A stretch of 64,000 bases of DNA. It comes from Pseudomonadota bacterium. Lineage in GTDB: Bacteria > Bdellovibrionota_C > UBA2361 > SZUA-149 > DAOLCO01. Of this stretch, positions 44,077-53,649 are shown piece by piece. Made by a program: the position numbers and the translations under genes. The stretch lies in the NCBI GenBank assembly GCA_027487795.1, contig JAIYCX010000050.1:28628-92627 (forward strand). The letters run 5' to 3'. Numbering within the stretch: position 1 is the first letter of the stretch; each line of letters starts with the position of its first letter. Under the pieces are notes generated by a model. That model did no database searches. It saw nothing but the letters and a program-made list of their open reading frames with translations, and was not told the DNA's origin.

Positions 44077-44724
44077 CTATTCCGCCCCCTCTTTACTAGC
44101 TGCATCTTTAGAAGATTTATCCTTAGACTTATTTTTATTCTTTTTAGGCGCTGCATCTTTAGTCTCTTCTGCGATTACTGGTAAAGAATAATTTGCTAAA
44201 GTAAAGGGGAAGGTAAACTGTTGAAGTTTTACCCCATCCTGCATCAATAACTGCGTCTTAACATCATCTGCATCAGCAACCAAAGATGACTTTCTAATAT
44301 TTCCAATAAAATCAGAAACAGTTTGCCCATCAACCGCAACCCCTGTTAACTCTACTATTTCATTTTTTTGGTGTATCGTAGTTATCCATGATTTTTCAGG
44401 AATAGATCGAGACACCGCATCAAGCATACGAACTGGACCCTGCTTCCTCTTCTTTAAAAGCGCTATAGTCGCAAGTTTCTCTCCTAATACTTTTTTCTTT
44501 TGTTCCAACCCCTCAACTAACTTTGTTTTTTCTTTTAATTTTGCAAGTTGAGTTTCTTTGGTCATTCTATCAAATTCAAGCTCAGTACTAAGAGAGCTTC
44601 GTAAAGTATAAATAGAAACTGATCCAATAAAAAGTACAAAAATAATAACAACCCCAATTATAGAATGAGTTAAATACGCAGAAGACCTATCTTTTTGCTC
44701 GCCTAATAAGTTTATTTTAATCAT
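44077..44724 (-). CDS. pilN: Type IV pilus alignment protein PilN
   Basis: A 215-residue bitopic protein. The start MIKINLLGEQ is the PilN N-motif that binds PilM. One membrane helix follows (SIIGVVIIFVLFIGSVSIYTL), then a coiled coil and a periplasmic ferredoxin-like domain (LDAVSRSIPEKSWITTIHQKNEIVELTGVAVDGQTVSDFI). A Lys-rich tail (KKNKNKSKDKSSKD) ends the protein. The gene begins 2 bases after the pilM stop. Confidence 0.93.
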   Translation of the reverse strand: MIKINLLGEQKDRSSAYLTHSIIGVVIIFVLFIGSVSIYTLRSSLSTELEFDRMTKETQLAKLKEKTKLVEGLEQKKKVLGEKLATIALLKKRKQGPVRMLDAVSRSIPEKSWITTIHQKNEIVELTGVAVDGQTVSDFIGNIRKSSLVADADDVKTQLLMQDGVKLQQFTFPFTLANYSLPVIAEETKDAAPKKNKNKSKDKSSKDAASKEGAE

Positions 44725-44726
44725 TT

Positions 44727-45836
44727 TTAGCTACTCTTCTTATTTAGCTTTTTTACCTTATCCCCAAACCTTCTAGAAGAAAGTGAAACTACATTAGCTA
44801 AACAACTTGAATTCTTTTTAAATTCTTCACTTAAACTACTATTTTCTTTTGCCAACAACGAATCAAATGAAAGTGACTCTGTATTAATTTTCAGACTATT
44901 ATTTAACTTAGATGAAAGTAACTCCGAAAGTCCTTTAGTAACTGATCCTCCACCAGTAAAGATACATTTAGAAATAGGTCCAGAAGTACTAACTCCATTA
45001 GTTATATACTCTAATTGTCTTATTATATCTGAAGAAACTCTCTCATTACATTCCGCTATTGTACTATTAAATACTTCCTGATCGAAACCAGAATCTCTTA
45101 AGCCCATTTTTATGGTTTCAATTTCATCCTGAGGTAATTTTAAATTTTCAAGTAGCGCCTCGGAATAAGTCTTTCCTCCTACTCCAACATCACCTGAAGA
45201 AAAATAAACTCCCTTATCAATAATACTTAAAGTAGTATGACGATGGCCAATATCGACAACTAAGACCACTTCATTTTTATATTCAGGGTGAATGTATTCA
45301 ATAATATTTCCAAGAGAAAAACTTTCGACATCAGCAATAGCAGGCTCTAAACCAACACTTTCAAATACTTTACGATATGCTGTTAAAATATCATTTTTTA
45401 CTGCAACTAAAAGAACTGAAACATCGGCAGATCCAGAATCTAGTACATAATAATCAAGACTTATAGCGTCCATTCGATGTGGAATATAATTACTCGCTTC
45501 AAAGTGAATATTAGTTTCTAAATTTACCAAAGCTGCTTGAGATACGCTTATTTTCTTTATAAATACTGCTGAAGAAGGAAGTGAAAAAGAAATTTTCTTT
45601 GTTTGAATTTTCTTATCACTTAATAGTCTTGAAACTGCTTGTCCGACAATTTCTGGCTTAGATATTCCAGACGAATTAACAGCACCTTCAGGGGTTCTGG
45701 CCACAGAACAAGATTTAAGCGCTGGATGACCTGAAGACATGTCAGATTCAGCGTATTTTATGTAATACGAGCCTATATCAATACCAACAACAGGCTTAGT
45801 AGATTGGGATGAAAATAAGTCTTTAAAATTTGGCAT
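44727..45836 (-). CDS. pilM: Type IV pilus actin-like ATPase PilM
   Basis: A 369-residue cytoplasmic actin/FtsA-like protein that binds the PilN tail. Motifs: VVGIDIGSYYIKYAE (phosphate 1), VVLVVDIGHRHTTLSIIDKGVYFSSGDVGVGGKTYSEAL (phosphate 2), IFTGGGSVTKGLSELLSSKL (adenosine). It heads the minus-strand operon pilM-N-O-(gap)-Q-lipoprotein-lipoprotein. A 99-base gap to the divergent priA gene should contain the promoters. Confidence 0.94.
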   Translation of the reverse strand: MPNFKDLFSSQSTKPVVGIDIGSYYIKYAESDMSSGHPALKSCSVARTPEGAVNSSGISKPEIVGQAVSRLLSDKKIQTKKISFSLPSSAVFIKKISVSQAALVNLETNIHFEASNYIPHRMDAISLDYYVLDSGSADVSVLLVAVKNDILTAYRKVFESVGLEPAIADVESFSLGNIIEYIHPEYKNEVVLVVDIGHRHTTLSIIDKGVYFSSGDVGVGGKTYSEALLENLKLPQDEIETIKMGLRDSGFDQEVFNSTIAECNERVSSDIIRQLEYITNGVSTSGPISKCIFTGGGSVTKGLSELLSSKLNNSLKINTESLSFDSLLAKENSSLSEEFKKNSSCLANVVSLSSRRFGDKVKKLNKKSS

Positions 45837-45935
45837 AAAAAAGCGCCCTAGGGTATTTATACTTATGTAATTTAAATATGCTTATAGCAGATATTGAGTG
45901 ATTAAGACGATAACAAATATCATAGAGTTTCAGAT

Positions 45936-48095
45936 ATGAGCTCTACTAACTTTTCATGCGCTAAAGTTGCTGTTAAGGGATACCCCGACCTTTTAACCTA
46001 TGGAATTACAGATAAAACTACAGATATAGCGATCGGCTACGAAGTTGAAGTAGAATTGAGAGGAAGAACTGAGAGAGGCTGGGTAATTTCTCTTGAAACA
46101 GAATCCGATATTGATCAAAAGAACGACACACAAAAAGAACTAAAAAAAAATACTGCTCAGCTCTCCTTAATTCAAGACAGCGAAATTGTTAACGTCACTA
46201 TTTTAAAACCAATTCTCAGTGCTCATTCAGCATTTACTTTAAAAGATTTGGAATTTTATAATTGGATTGCAGAATATTACGGTTCAAATATTTCTGAAGT
46301 TTTAGAAAATGCAGTACCTCAAAAATCTGGCACTAGAAAAACAGCAGCTAAAAAAAATAATAAAGAAATTGAAGAAGTCTCAGACATCCCCTTACCAATA
46401 GAACCTACTCTCAATCAACAACAACGGAACGCTTTCGAAGAAATAACTAAGGCCGCAAAAAATAAAACATTCATCCCCTTTCTACTCTACGGAATAACAG
46501 GAAGTGGAAAAACAGAAGTATATTTAAACAGCATAAAAGAAATAATAAAGAATGGTAACAGCGCTCTACTCATAGTTCCAGAAATTGCACTAACTCCACA
46601 GATACTCCAAATATTTCAAGCTCGCCTAGGTTCTGAAGTTGGCGTTCTTCACAGTAAAATTAGCCAGGGAGAAAGATGGGCTACTTGGAACGCGGCAAAA
46701 GAAGGCAAACTTAAAATTATTATCGGTGCAAGATCTGCTATATTTTGTCCGCTACCAAATCTATCTCTAATAGTAGTCGATGAAGAACATGAAAATTCAT
46801 ATAAACAATCAGATGGCCTAAGATACAACTCACGCGACCTCGCTATAATGAGAGCAAAGTTTAATAACTGTCCTGTAGTTCTAGGTTCAGCTACTCCATC
46901 TTTTGAAAGCTTGCTTCATGGTAGTAAAGGGAATTATAAAGTTTTAAAACTCACCGAAAGAGCAACTAAAGTAGAGCTACCGAAAATAGAGATAGTCGAC
47001 ATGACAAAGCATAGAAGAGTAAGTCTTGCTTCTAGCAACATATCACCAGAGCTATACCAAAGCATTAAAGAAACTTTAGATAAAAAAGAACAAATAATAA
47101 TTTTCTATAATAAGCGCGGCTTTGCTAGCTTCCTACAATGTGAGACCTGTGGAAGGACCTGTTCTTGCCCTAATTGTTCAGTTACCCTCACCTACTACCA
47201 ACATAATAAAACCTTGAGCTGTCATTACTGTGGTTTAGTTAAAAAAGCTGACGATGTTTGCCAGGTATGTACCGACGAAACCCAAACAGTTATAGAGTCA
47301 AAGAAAAAAGTCGCTAAACTAGTTGCACGCGGTTCAGGAACTGAAAAAGTACATGACGAACTACAAGTACTTTTTCCAAATGCTAGAATAATCAGAATGG
47401 ACAGAGAGTCGACAACATACAAAGATTCTATAGAGACTATCTTAGATGAAATGAAATCTCATAAAGCTGATATTCTAGTAGGCACTCAAATGATAGCAAA
47501 AGGTCACGACATACCAAATGTTACCTTAGTTGGTTTTATTGATTCAGATGTAGGACTACACTTTCCAGATTTCAGAGCAAGTGAGCGAACATACCAATTA
47601 ATAGTTCAAGCGGCAGGAAGAGCAGGACGCGGTCTTATTCCAGGAAAAGTAATTCTTCAAACTAACGAACCTAATCATCCGACAATTATTGCAGCTGTTA
47701 AAAACAGTTTTCAAGCCTTCGCTAGATATGAACTTGAATACAGAAAAATACTAAGCTACCCACCTCACGGAAGACTCGGCAGATTAATAGTATCAAGTCC
47801 AAGTAATATGAAGGCTGAAAAATATATTAAAGAGGCTATTGAATTCATCAACTCGCAGAATATCAAAACAGAAAGTACCGAATCAACAGGCACAATAAAA
47901 TTTAAAGTTCTTGGCCCAACAAAAGCCCCAATAGAAAAACTAAGAGGCCGCTACCGTTGGCACGCATTAATTAAAACAGAATCTGCAAAAGAACTCTCAA
48001 GACTAGCAAAAGAAATTCATACTAGCGCTTGGAAGATAAAAGGGTCGGAGGATATTAGAATGGTTTTGGATATTGATCCAGTTGAGATGCTGTAA
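45936..48095 (+). CDS. priA: Primosomal helicase PriA
   Basis: Restarts stalled replication forks. 719 residues. The N-terminal 3'-DNA-binding domain leads to Walker A in LYGITGSGKTEVY and Walker B IVVDEEHENSYKQ (DEEH). Zinc cysteines are in CETCGRTCSCPNCSVTLTYYQ, then CHYCG and CQVC. The helicase motifs V-VI are VGTQMIAKGHDIPNVTLVG and QLIVQAAGRAGRG. A short Lys/Glu-rich insert (about 130-150) lies between the N-terminal and helicase parts. It is the only gene of its transcript and convergent with the next gene. A stem-loop (48081-48105) overlaps its stop. Confidence 0.95.
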   Translation: MSSTNFSCAKVAVKGYPDLLTYGITDKTTDIAIGYEVEVELRGRTERGWVISLETESDIDQKNDTQKELKKNTAQLSLIQDSEIVNVTILKPILSAHSAFTLKDLEFYNWIAEYYGSNISEVLENAVPQKSGTRKTAAKKNNKEIEEVSDIPLPIEPTLNQQQRNAFEEITKAAKNKTFIPFLLYGITGSGKTEVYLNSIKEIIKNGNSALLIVPEIALTPQILQIFQARLGSEVGVLHSKISQGERWATWNAAKEGKLKIIIGARSAIFCPLPNLSLIVVDEEHENSYKQSDGLRYNSRDLAIMRAKFNNCPVVLGSATPSFESLLHGSKGNYKVLKLTERATKVELPKIEIVDMTKHRRVSLASSNISPELYQSIKETLDKKEQIIIFYNKRGFASFLQCETCGRTCSCPNCSVTLTYYQHNKTLSCHYCGLVKKADDVCQVCTDETQTVIESKKKVAKLVARGSGTEKVHDELQVLFPNARIIRMDRESTTYKDSIETILDEMKSHKADILVGTQMIAKGHDIPNVTLVGFIDSDVGLHFPDFRASERTYQLIVQAAGRAGRGLIPGKVILQTNEPNHPTIIAAVKNSFQAFARYELEYRKILSYPPHGRLGRLIVSSPSNMKAEKYIKEAIEFINSQNIKTESTESTGTIKFKVLGPTKAPIEKLRGRYRWHALIKTESAKELSRLAKEIHTSAWKIKGSEDIRMVLDIDPVEML

Positions 48096-48139
48096 GGATC
48101 TCAACACCGTCATCTGAAGAGGCTAAACAGGAATGCTTA

Positions 48140-50212
48140 TCATAATCCTTTATAAACCCTCAAAAGTTCATTCGGATGTCTTCCCGGCGTTATTGATGGT
48201 CTAGCTAGAGGAAATAATCCTTGTTGATCTGTTGTATTTGCTTCAAAGGAAGTGAAGTTAAATCCTTTAGTTTGCTCTTCCCAATCTACTAATTGATCAA
48301 GATATGAATGATGAAGTAATCCGTGGGAACTAAAGTGAGAGAATAAAGAAACTAATGCAGACTGCTCAAATAACCATAATGAAAAGCAAAAATAAATAAT
48401 AAATGATCTAACAAATTTTTGTGATACCGAGTAAAACAATCCAGCTAAAATTAGAGATAGCCCAAACTGAGAAAAATACTGATAACGAAGAGCAAAAGAT
48501 TGAGTCTCTCCTAAGCTAGCACGAGCAAGAGCTGGTAATAAAAAGCTAGAAACAAGAAATATCAAACCAAAGACAGTAACTAACAAAACTTGTTTACTTT
48601 TGTTAGTGATATAAACATAGAAAACTACTAATAACACCAAGAGGACACCAAGATATCCTAAGAATTCATCCCCTGTCATAAAAGTGGGTTTTAGGGAATC
48701 TATAATTAAACTTATACTATCCGCTCCAAATGAACTAAAAAAACGCTCACTAGTAATTAAATTCATCGACGGATAAATTCCAATACCTCGCAAAATAGAG
48801 GCTAAACCTACCCCCACTACTAAATAATTAACGGTCGCTAAAATATCAAAACCTGTTGTCGCTTGAGCGCCAACAGGTTTATTGTAGAGATAAAAAATAA
48901 TTGGCACCAAAGAAAATACTGGAGTTAGAATCCAAATACTTAGCCACTTTTTACTTAATAACATTCTAAAATTTAAGCTTCCTTTATTTTCAATCAAGAA
49001 AAAATAAAGCGCAGAAAAGACTAAACTCAGCGGCATAAAAACTAAGCCGTTTCCAAAGAGAAGCGGAGTTAAGACTAAGAACAATAACGAAGCTAATAAA
49101 TAATAGTAATTATTGGATCTCATATAGTAAACCTGAAATATAAAACTCCAGATGCAAGATAACATACAAAGTAAAATACTCTGCTCAAATGCCCACTCCA
49201 TAGTCTCTACGTGAACTGCTCCTAATAGAAAAAACAAACCAGCTAAAACCGATAATTTCTCAGAAGCTCGCTCCCTATCATTAAATAGATTTAAGAAACG
49301 AATCAAAGAATAAGCGACTGTAGCATGAAGCAGTGATGAAATAACTAATAACGCTTGATAGTTAGAAGATGCTATTTTTGTAACTAAATAATACCAAGTG
49401 AAAAACAAAGGTAAAAAATGCTCATTATGAGTATAAATAACTCCAGGAAATCCTAACTTTTGATATCTTTCAAGTACATGCCATTCATCAAAATAATAAT
49501 ATGAATCAGATGAAAAGAATTGAACTAGAGAAAGAGCAAATAATATAAAAAATAACTTCAGGCTGTCGCCTTTCGAGGAAAGCTTAGTAGAGAACAAATA
49601 TACGGAACCCACCAATAACAAAAAGAATTTTATAAAAGCAACAACTAATTGATCATATGCAATCTCAGTAAATGTTGAAGGTGCCTTAACCTCTCTACTA
49701 AAAAAGTCGACTCTATCTCTTACGTACAATATTGAGTCGCTCTTTTTGAGCCTATTAGTTAGCTCTATATATATAGGAACATTTTTATCATGCTCTCCTA
49801 AATCGATTACGACATCCTTCCATATCCCACTAGTTGGAGCTAAATCTTTAGAAAAAATTTCCTGTGGCTGTTCATTTATTACGGCTTTTTGTTTAAAGAT
49901 TTTTAATATCGGTCGCTTTCCACCTTCCTCCCTAGCAAAATCGGCTGAATAAGAGATACTCAAGAACCTATCACTTGCTGTAAGAAAATCTGTTTTGCAC
50001 GTAGTGTATTCACTGACAGCAGGAGCCGTCAATAAACCGCGAGAAGCATTATCAACTGGAATTGATAAACTCTTCTTGCAAAGTTCGCTTTCAGTCCAAT
50101 TTAGAGAACTATAGGAAGTATAAACAGACTTAGAGAAATTTTCTCTAAGTACAAATAAGGTAATTAAAATAGCGAGAAAAAGTACTGCTAAAAAATACTT
50201 TTTAAAGAACAT
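48140..50212 (-). CDS. Large polytopic membrane protein, possibly GT-C glycosyltransferase
   Basis: A 690-residue protein. An N-terminal membrane anchor is followed by a ~140-residue periplasmic beta-rich part (LKIFKQKAVINEQPQEIFSK). About 10-12 membrane helices come after it. The stretch SYYYFDEWHVLERY, then THNEHFLPLFFTWYYL resembles the acidic first loop (D-E, then HNEH) of bacterial GT-C-like lipid-linked sugar transferases. This is an inference from a short motif. The C-terminal ~50 residues are soluble. The start is 3 bases from the kup stop, so it is in kup's transcript. The physiological role is unknown. Confidence 0.6.
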   Translation of the reverse strand: MFFKKYFLAVLFLAILITLFVLRENFSKSVYTSYSSLNWTESELCKKSLSIPVDNASRGLLTAPAVSEYTTCKTDFLTASDRFLSISYSADFAREEGGKRPILKIFKQKAVINEQPQEIFSKDLAPTSGIWKDVVIDLGEHDKNVPIYIELTNRLKKSDSILYVRDRVDFFSREVKAPSTFTEIAYDQLVVAFIKFFLLLVGSVYLFSTKLSSKGDSLKLFFILFALSLVQFFSSDSYYYFDEWHVLERYQKLGFPGVIYTHNEHFLPLFFTWYYLVTKIASSNYQALLVISSLLHATVAYSLIRFLNLFNDRERASEKLSVLAGLFFLLGAVHVETMEWAFEQSILLCMLSCIWSFIFQVYYMRSNNYYYLLASLLFLVLTPLLFGNGLVFMPLSLVFSALYFFLIENKGSLNFRMLLSKKWLSIWILTPVFSLVPIIFYLYNKPVGAQATTGFDILATVNYLVVGVGLASILRGIGIYPSMNLITSERFFSSFGADSISLIIDSLKPTFMTGDEFLGYLGVLLVLLVVFYVYITNKSKQVLLVTVFGLIFLVSSFLLPALARASLGETQSFALRYQYFSQFGLSLILAGLFYSVSQKFVRSFIIYFCFSLWLFEQSALVSLFSHFSSHGLLHHSYLDQLVDWEEQTKGFNFTSFEANTTDQQGLFPLARPSITPGRHPNELLRVYKGL

Positions 50213-50215
50213 TAG

Positions 50216-52150
50216 CTATAATTCAACCTGAATACCAACTTCAAATACCTGCTCAGAAGGTACCTTATAAAATGCCGTAGCGCGTTCTGCATTTCTTGAC
50301 ATAAAAGAGAATAACTTCTCTCTCCAGATCACCATTCCAGGTCTACTAGATGGAATTAAAATTTCTCTACCTAAAAAGAAAGTAGTCTTTGAATTTAAAG
50401 TTAAATTATGAAGTGAACATTCCTCTAATATCTGACCAATATCTGGCTCATCTTGAAATCCAATAGAAGCAATTATTCTAAAAATACGATTCCCTAGATC
50501 AACAACCTCTACCCTCTCTCCCCTAGGAATTGTTGGCACTCCTTCAGTTTCAATAGTAAGTAAAATAACAGTTTCGTGAAGCACTCTATTATGCTCAACA
50601 TTATGCACTAATGGAATTGGCGTCATAGAACTACTTCTAGTCATAAAAACAGAAACCCCAGGGACTCTTGTCACATTAGCTTTTTCTAACATAACCATAA
50701 ACTTCTCCCAGGAAATACCTTTCTCAACTAAACGCTGACCAAGTAATATTCGTCCCGAATACCAAGTTGTCATTAAGGTAAAAATTGCTATCGCTATAAC
50801 AACAGGTACATATCCACCCTCAGTAAGTTTCAAGGAATTTGCTCCAAGAAAAGCTAGGTCACTAACACTAAGAATCAAGAAAGTTATGAATGCATAATAC
50901 CACTTCCACTTCCAAACCTTTAAAGTAAGAATAAACATCAACATTGAAGTAAGAAGCATAGTACTTGAGACAGCGATTCCGTAGGCAGCTGCTAAGTTAC
51001 TAGAAGTTTTAAAAACGATCACTAATAGTATAGAACCGAAAGCTAGCCATTTATTAATAGAAGGTACATAAATCTGGCCCTCATTAGTACTAGAAGTAAA
51101 ATCGATTTGCATTCTTGGAAAATAACCCAGCTGTATAGCCTGCCTAGTAAGTGAAAAAGCGCCTGAGATAACAGCTTGCGAAGCCACAGCACTTGTCAGA
51201 GTCGCAAGGACAACAAGTGGCACTATAAAAGCTTTTGGAGCTAGTAAATAAAAGGGATTAGAAATAGCAGATGGATCAGCTATTAGAAGTGCACCTTGAC
51301 CGAAATAATTTAATAGCAAACTTGGAAACACTACATAGAACCAACCTCTCGCTATTGGCTTAATACCAAAATGTCCCATGTCTGCATAAAGTGCCTCAGC
51401 TCCTGTTACCACAAGAAACAAAGATCCGAGCGAAGCAAACGCACTAAAACCATAATCATTAAAAAGATGAATAGCATATATAGGATTTAATCCCTTAAGA
51501 ACAAAAGGCGACTCGATAATCTTAAATAAACCAAGCAATCCGATAACAACAAACCAAATGGTAACTAAAGGTCCAAATATAATTCCAATAGTTCCAGTCC
51601 CGCGTGATTGCACGTAGAATAAGCCGCACAAGATAATAACAGCTAAGGGTATAAGAAAACTAGAAAATACAGGAGTAATAATTTCTAATCCCTCTATAGC
51701 TCCAAGAACACTAATAGCTGGAGTTATAATACCATCCGCATACAACAATGCTGCTCCTAATATTCCTAAAGTTACAGGTACAGTTTGCAATAGAAATTTA
51801 TTTTTTTTGGATTTTTTAAGTTTACGACCGATTAAGGCAGTTAATGCTAAGACTCCCCCCTCTCCTTTATTATGGGCCTTCATTACAAAGCCTAAATATT
51901 TAATTGAAATAATACCAATTAAGGACCAAGTAACTAAAGAAAGAACTCCAATAATAGCTGACTCTGTTAAAGGGATATAACTATGCATTCCAAAACATTC
52001 TCTGAATGCATATAAAGGACTAGTTCCAATATCTCCAAAGACCACCCCCAAAGCTCCCAAGACTAAGGAGAACGAAACTCCATGATTATCAGAGTGACTA
52101 TCTTGAGGAGAACTCTGCACTTGAGAATGTGATTTTTTTTTGGACATCAA
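50216..52150 (-). CDS. kup: KUP-family potassium uptake protein
   Basis: An inner-membrane K+/H+ symporter. 644 residues with about 12 membrane segments in the first ~450. Signatures: LGALGVVFGDIGTSPLYAFRECF (highly conserved), NKGEGGVLALTALIGR, LLYADGIITPAISVLGAIEGL, TGAEALYADMGHFG, and YFPRMQ. The C-terminal ~180 residues form the soluble domain (VPGVSVFMTRSSSMTPIPLVHNVEHNRVLHETVILLT). The first 25 residues are Ser/His-rich, which is variable in the family. Confidence 0.95.
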   Translation of the reverse strand: MMSKKKSHSQVQSSPQDSHSDNHGVSFSLVLGALGVVFGDIGTSPLYAFRECFGMHSYIPLTESAIIGVLSLVTWSLIGIISIKYLGFVMKAHNKGEGGVLALTALIGRKLKKSKKNKFLLQTVPVTLGILGAALLYADGIITPAISVLGAIEGLEIITPVFSSFLIPLAVIILCGLFYVQSRGTGTIGIIFGPLVTIWFVVIGLLGLFKIIESPFVLKGLNPIYAIHLFNDYGFSAFASLGSLFLVVTGAEALYADMGHFGIKPIARGWFYVVFPSLLLNYFGQGALLIADPSAISNPFYLLAPKAFIVPLVVLATLTSAVASQAVISGAFSLTRQAIQLGYFPRMQIDFTSSTNEGQIYVPSINKWLAFGSILLVIVFKTSSNLAAAYGIAVSSTMLLTSMLMFILTLKVWKWKWYYAFITFLILSVSDLAFLGANSLKLTEGGYVPVVIAIAIFTLMTTWYSGRILLGQRLVEKGISWEKFMVMLEKANVTRVPGVSVFMTRSSSMTPIPLVHNVEHNRVLHETVILLTIETEGVPTIPRGERVEVVDLGNRIFRIIASIGFQDEPDIGQILEECSLHNLTLNSKTTFFLGREILIPSSRPGMVIWREKLFSFMSRNAERATAFYKVPSEQVFEVGIQVEL

Positions 52151-52342
52151 AGACAGTTACTGAAATAATATAATAAAAGTTTCGCTCTTATAAGGGAAAT
52201 CTAAAGATATTACTAGCCCAGAATCCTCAATATGCAATAATTACACTACGTTAACTGGGCTTTAAATAATTGCTAATTAAATATTAGTAACTTATCGATT
52301 ACTAAAGCATAGTCTACGTAAAGAACATACAGAACAAACTAT

Positions 52343-53632
52343 ATGCAGCATAAATTCTTATTCATATCTATCGATGGGCTTGTTTGTGATCTAGCTTGGC
52401 ACATTCATAAAGAAGGTCATGAGGTAAAACTATTCATAGAAAATGAATCACTAAAAGATATCGGAGACGGCTTCGTTCCAAAGACAGACTCTTGGGAAAA
52501 AGAAGTTGATTGGGCGGATGTTATAATTTTTGATGATGTACTTGGACAAGGCGCGAGAGCTCAAGAACTGAGAAAAGCTGGAAAAGCTGTTATCGGAGGA
52601 ACTCCCTACACCGACATGTTAGAAGATGATCGCACCTTTGGTCAAGAAGAACTAAAGCGCTATGGCATTTCAATAACTCCCTATAAAGAATTTCATCACT
52701 TTAGCGACGCTATTGAATATGTAAAAGAAAATCCCGCGGCTTATGTAATAAAGCCAAGCGGTGAGGCTCAAAATATTAAAAGATTACTTTTTGTAGGAGA
52801 AGAAGAAGACGGTAAGGATGTACTTCAAGTTCTAGAAGCCTATAAAAGAATCTGGACTGAAAAAATTAAAGTTTTTCAATTACAAAAAAGAATTAAAGGT
52901 GTTGAAGTTGCTGTTGGGGCTTTCTTTAATGGAAAAGAATTTATTACGCCGATAAATATTAACTTCGAGCATAAAAAGTTATTACCAGGTAATCTAGGCC
53001 CTTCGACCGGAGAAATGGGAACCACAATGTACTGGAGTGAGCCTAATAAAATATTCAATGCAACTCTAGCAAAGATGACTCCTAAACTAAAAGAAGAAGG
53101 CTACGTCGGCTACATAGATCTTAACTGCATAGTAAATGGAAATGGAATTTACCCACTAGAGTTTACTTCTAGATTTGGATACCCTTCAATAAGCATTCAG
53201 ATCGAGGGATTCAACACACCAGTTGGGCAATTCTTCTATGAACTAGCAAGAGGAGAAACTAATAAGTTAAAAGTAAAAAAAGGATTTCAAATAGGCATTA
53301 GACTACTTGTCCCACCATATCCTTTTGACGACAAAGATACTTTTAACACCTACTCAAAAGATGCACTTGTAATCTTTCAAAAACCAGTTAAAGAAGGTGT
53401 TCACATTGAAGATGTTAAACTTAAAAATGACCAATGGATCATAACAGGTAGTTCAGGAGTTGCTATTATAGTTTGTGGCGCTGGAACAACTATGAAACAA
53501 GCTCAATCTCAGGCATATAATAGAATTAAAAATATCTTAATACCAAATATGTACTACCGAACAGATATCGGAGACAGATGGCTAGAAGATAGTGATCGTC
53601 TACATACTTGGGGCTACTTAAGAGGGAACTAA
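52343..53632 (+). CDS. PurD-like ATP-grasp ligase
   Basis: A 429-residue ATP-grasp enzyme related to phosphoribosylamine-glycine ligase (PurD) but probably not PurD itself. The N-terminal part (KFLFISIDGLVCDLAWHIHKEGHEVKLFIE) is a Rossmann-like fold. ATP-grasp motifs include YVIKPSGEAQNIKRLLFV, EVAVGAFFNGKEFI and GYVGYIDLNCIVNGNGIYPLEFTSRFGYPS, with the metal-binding Asp/Glu/Asn. The N-terminus lacks the GGREHAL motif of true PurD. It lies 17 bases before asnB on the same strand, so the two may act in one pathway, for example amide-bond and amidotransfer steps on a surface polymer or small metabolite. Confidence 0.8.
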   Translation: MQHKFLFISIDGLVCDLAWHIHKEGHEVKLFIENESLKDIGDGFVPKTDSWEKEVDWADVIIFDDVLGQGARAQELRKAGKAVIGGTPYTDMLEDDRTFGQEELKRYGISITPYKEFHHFSDAIEYVKENPAAYVIKPSGEAQNIKRLLFVGEEEDGKDVLQVLEAYKRIWTEKIKVFQLQKRIKGVEVAVGAFFNGKEFITPININFEHKKLLPGNLGPSTGEMGTTMYWSEPNKIFNATLAKMTPKLKEEGYVGYIDLNCIVNGNGIYPLEFTSRFGYPSISIQIEGFNTPVGQFFYELARGETNKLKVKKGFQIGIRLLVPPYPFDDKDTFNTYSKDALVIFQKPVKEGVHIEDVKLKNDQWIITGSSGVAIIVCGAGTTMKQAQSQAYNRIKNILIPNMYYRTDIGDRWLEDSDRLHTWGYLRGN

Positions 53633-53649
53633 AAAAGGTAATTCACAGT

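Noticed and set aside
48081..48105. Stem GTTGAGAT/ATCTCAAC over the priA stop as a terminator
   Set aside because: Eight base pairs, a nine-base loop and no T-run on either side; too weak to call.
52343..53632. Calling the ATP-grasp gene purD
   Set aside because: The GGREHAL start and other PurD-specific motifs are missing and no other purine gene is adjacent.
53608..53649. Upstream start for asnB (MGLLKREL...)
   Set aside because: The class II glutaminase needs Cys directly after the initiating Met; ATG 53650 provides it, while the longer form would bury the nucleophile.
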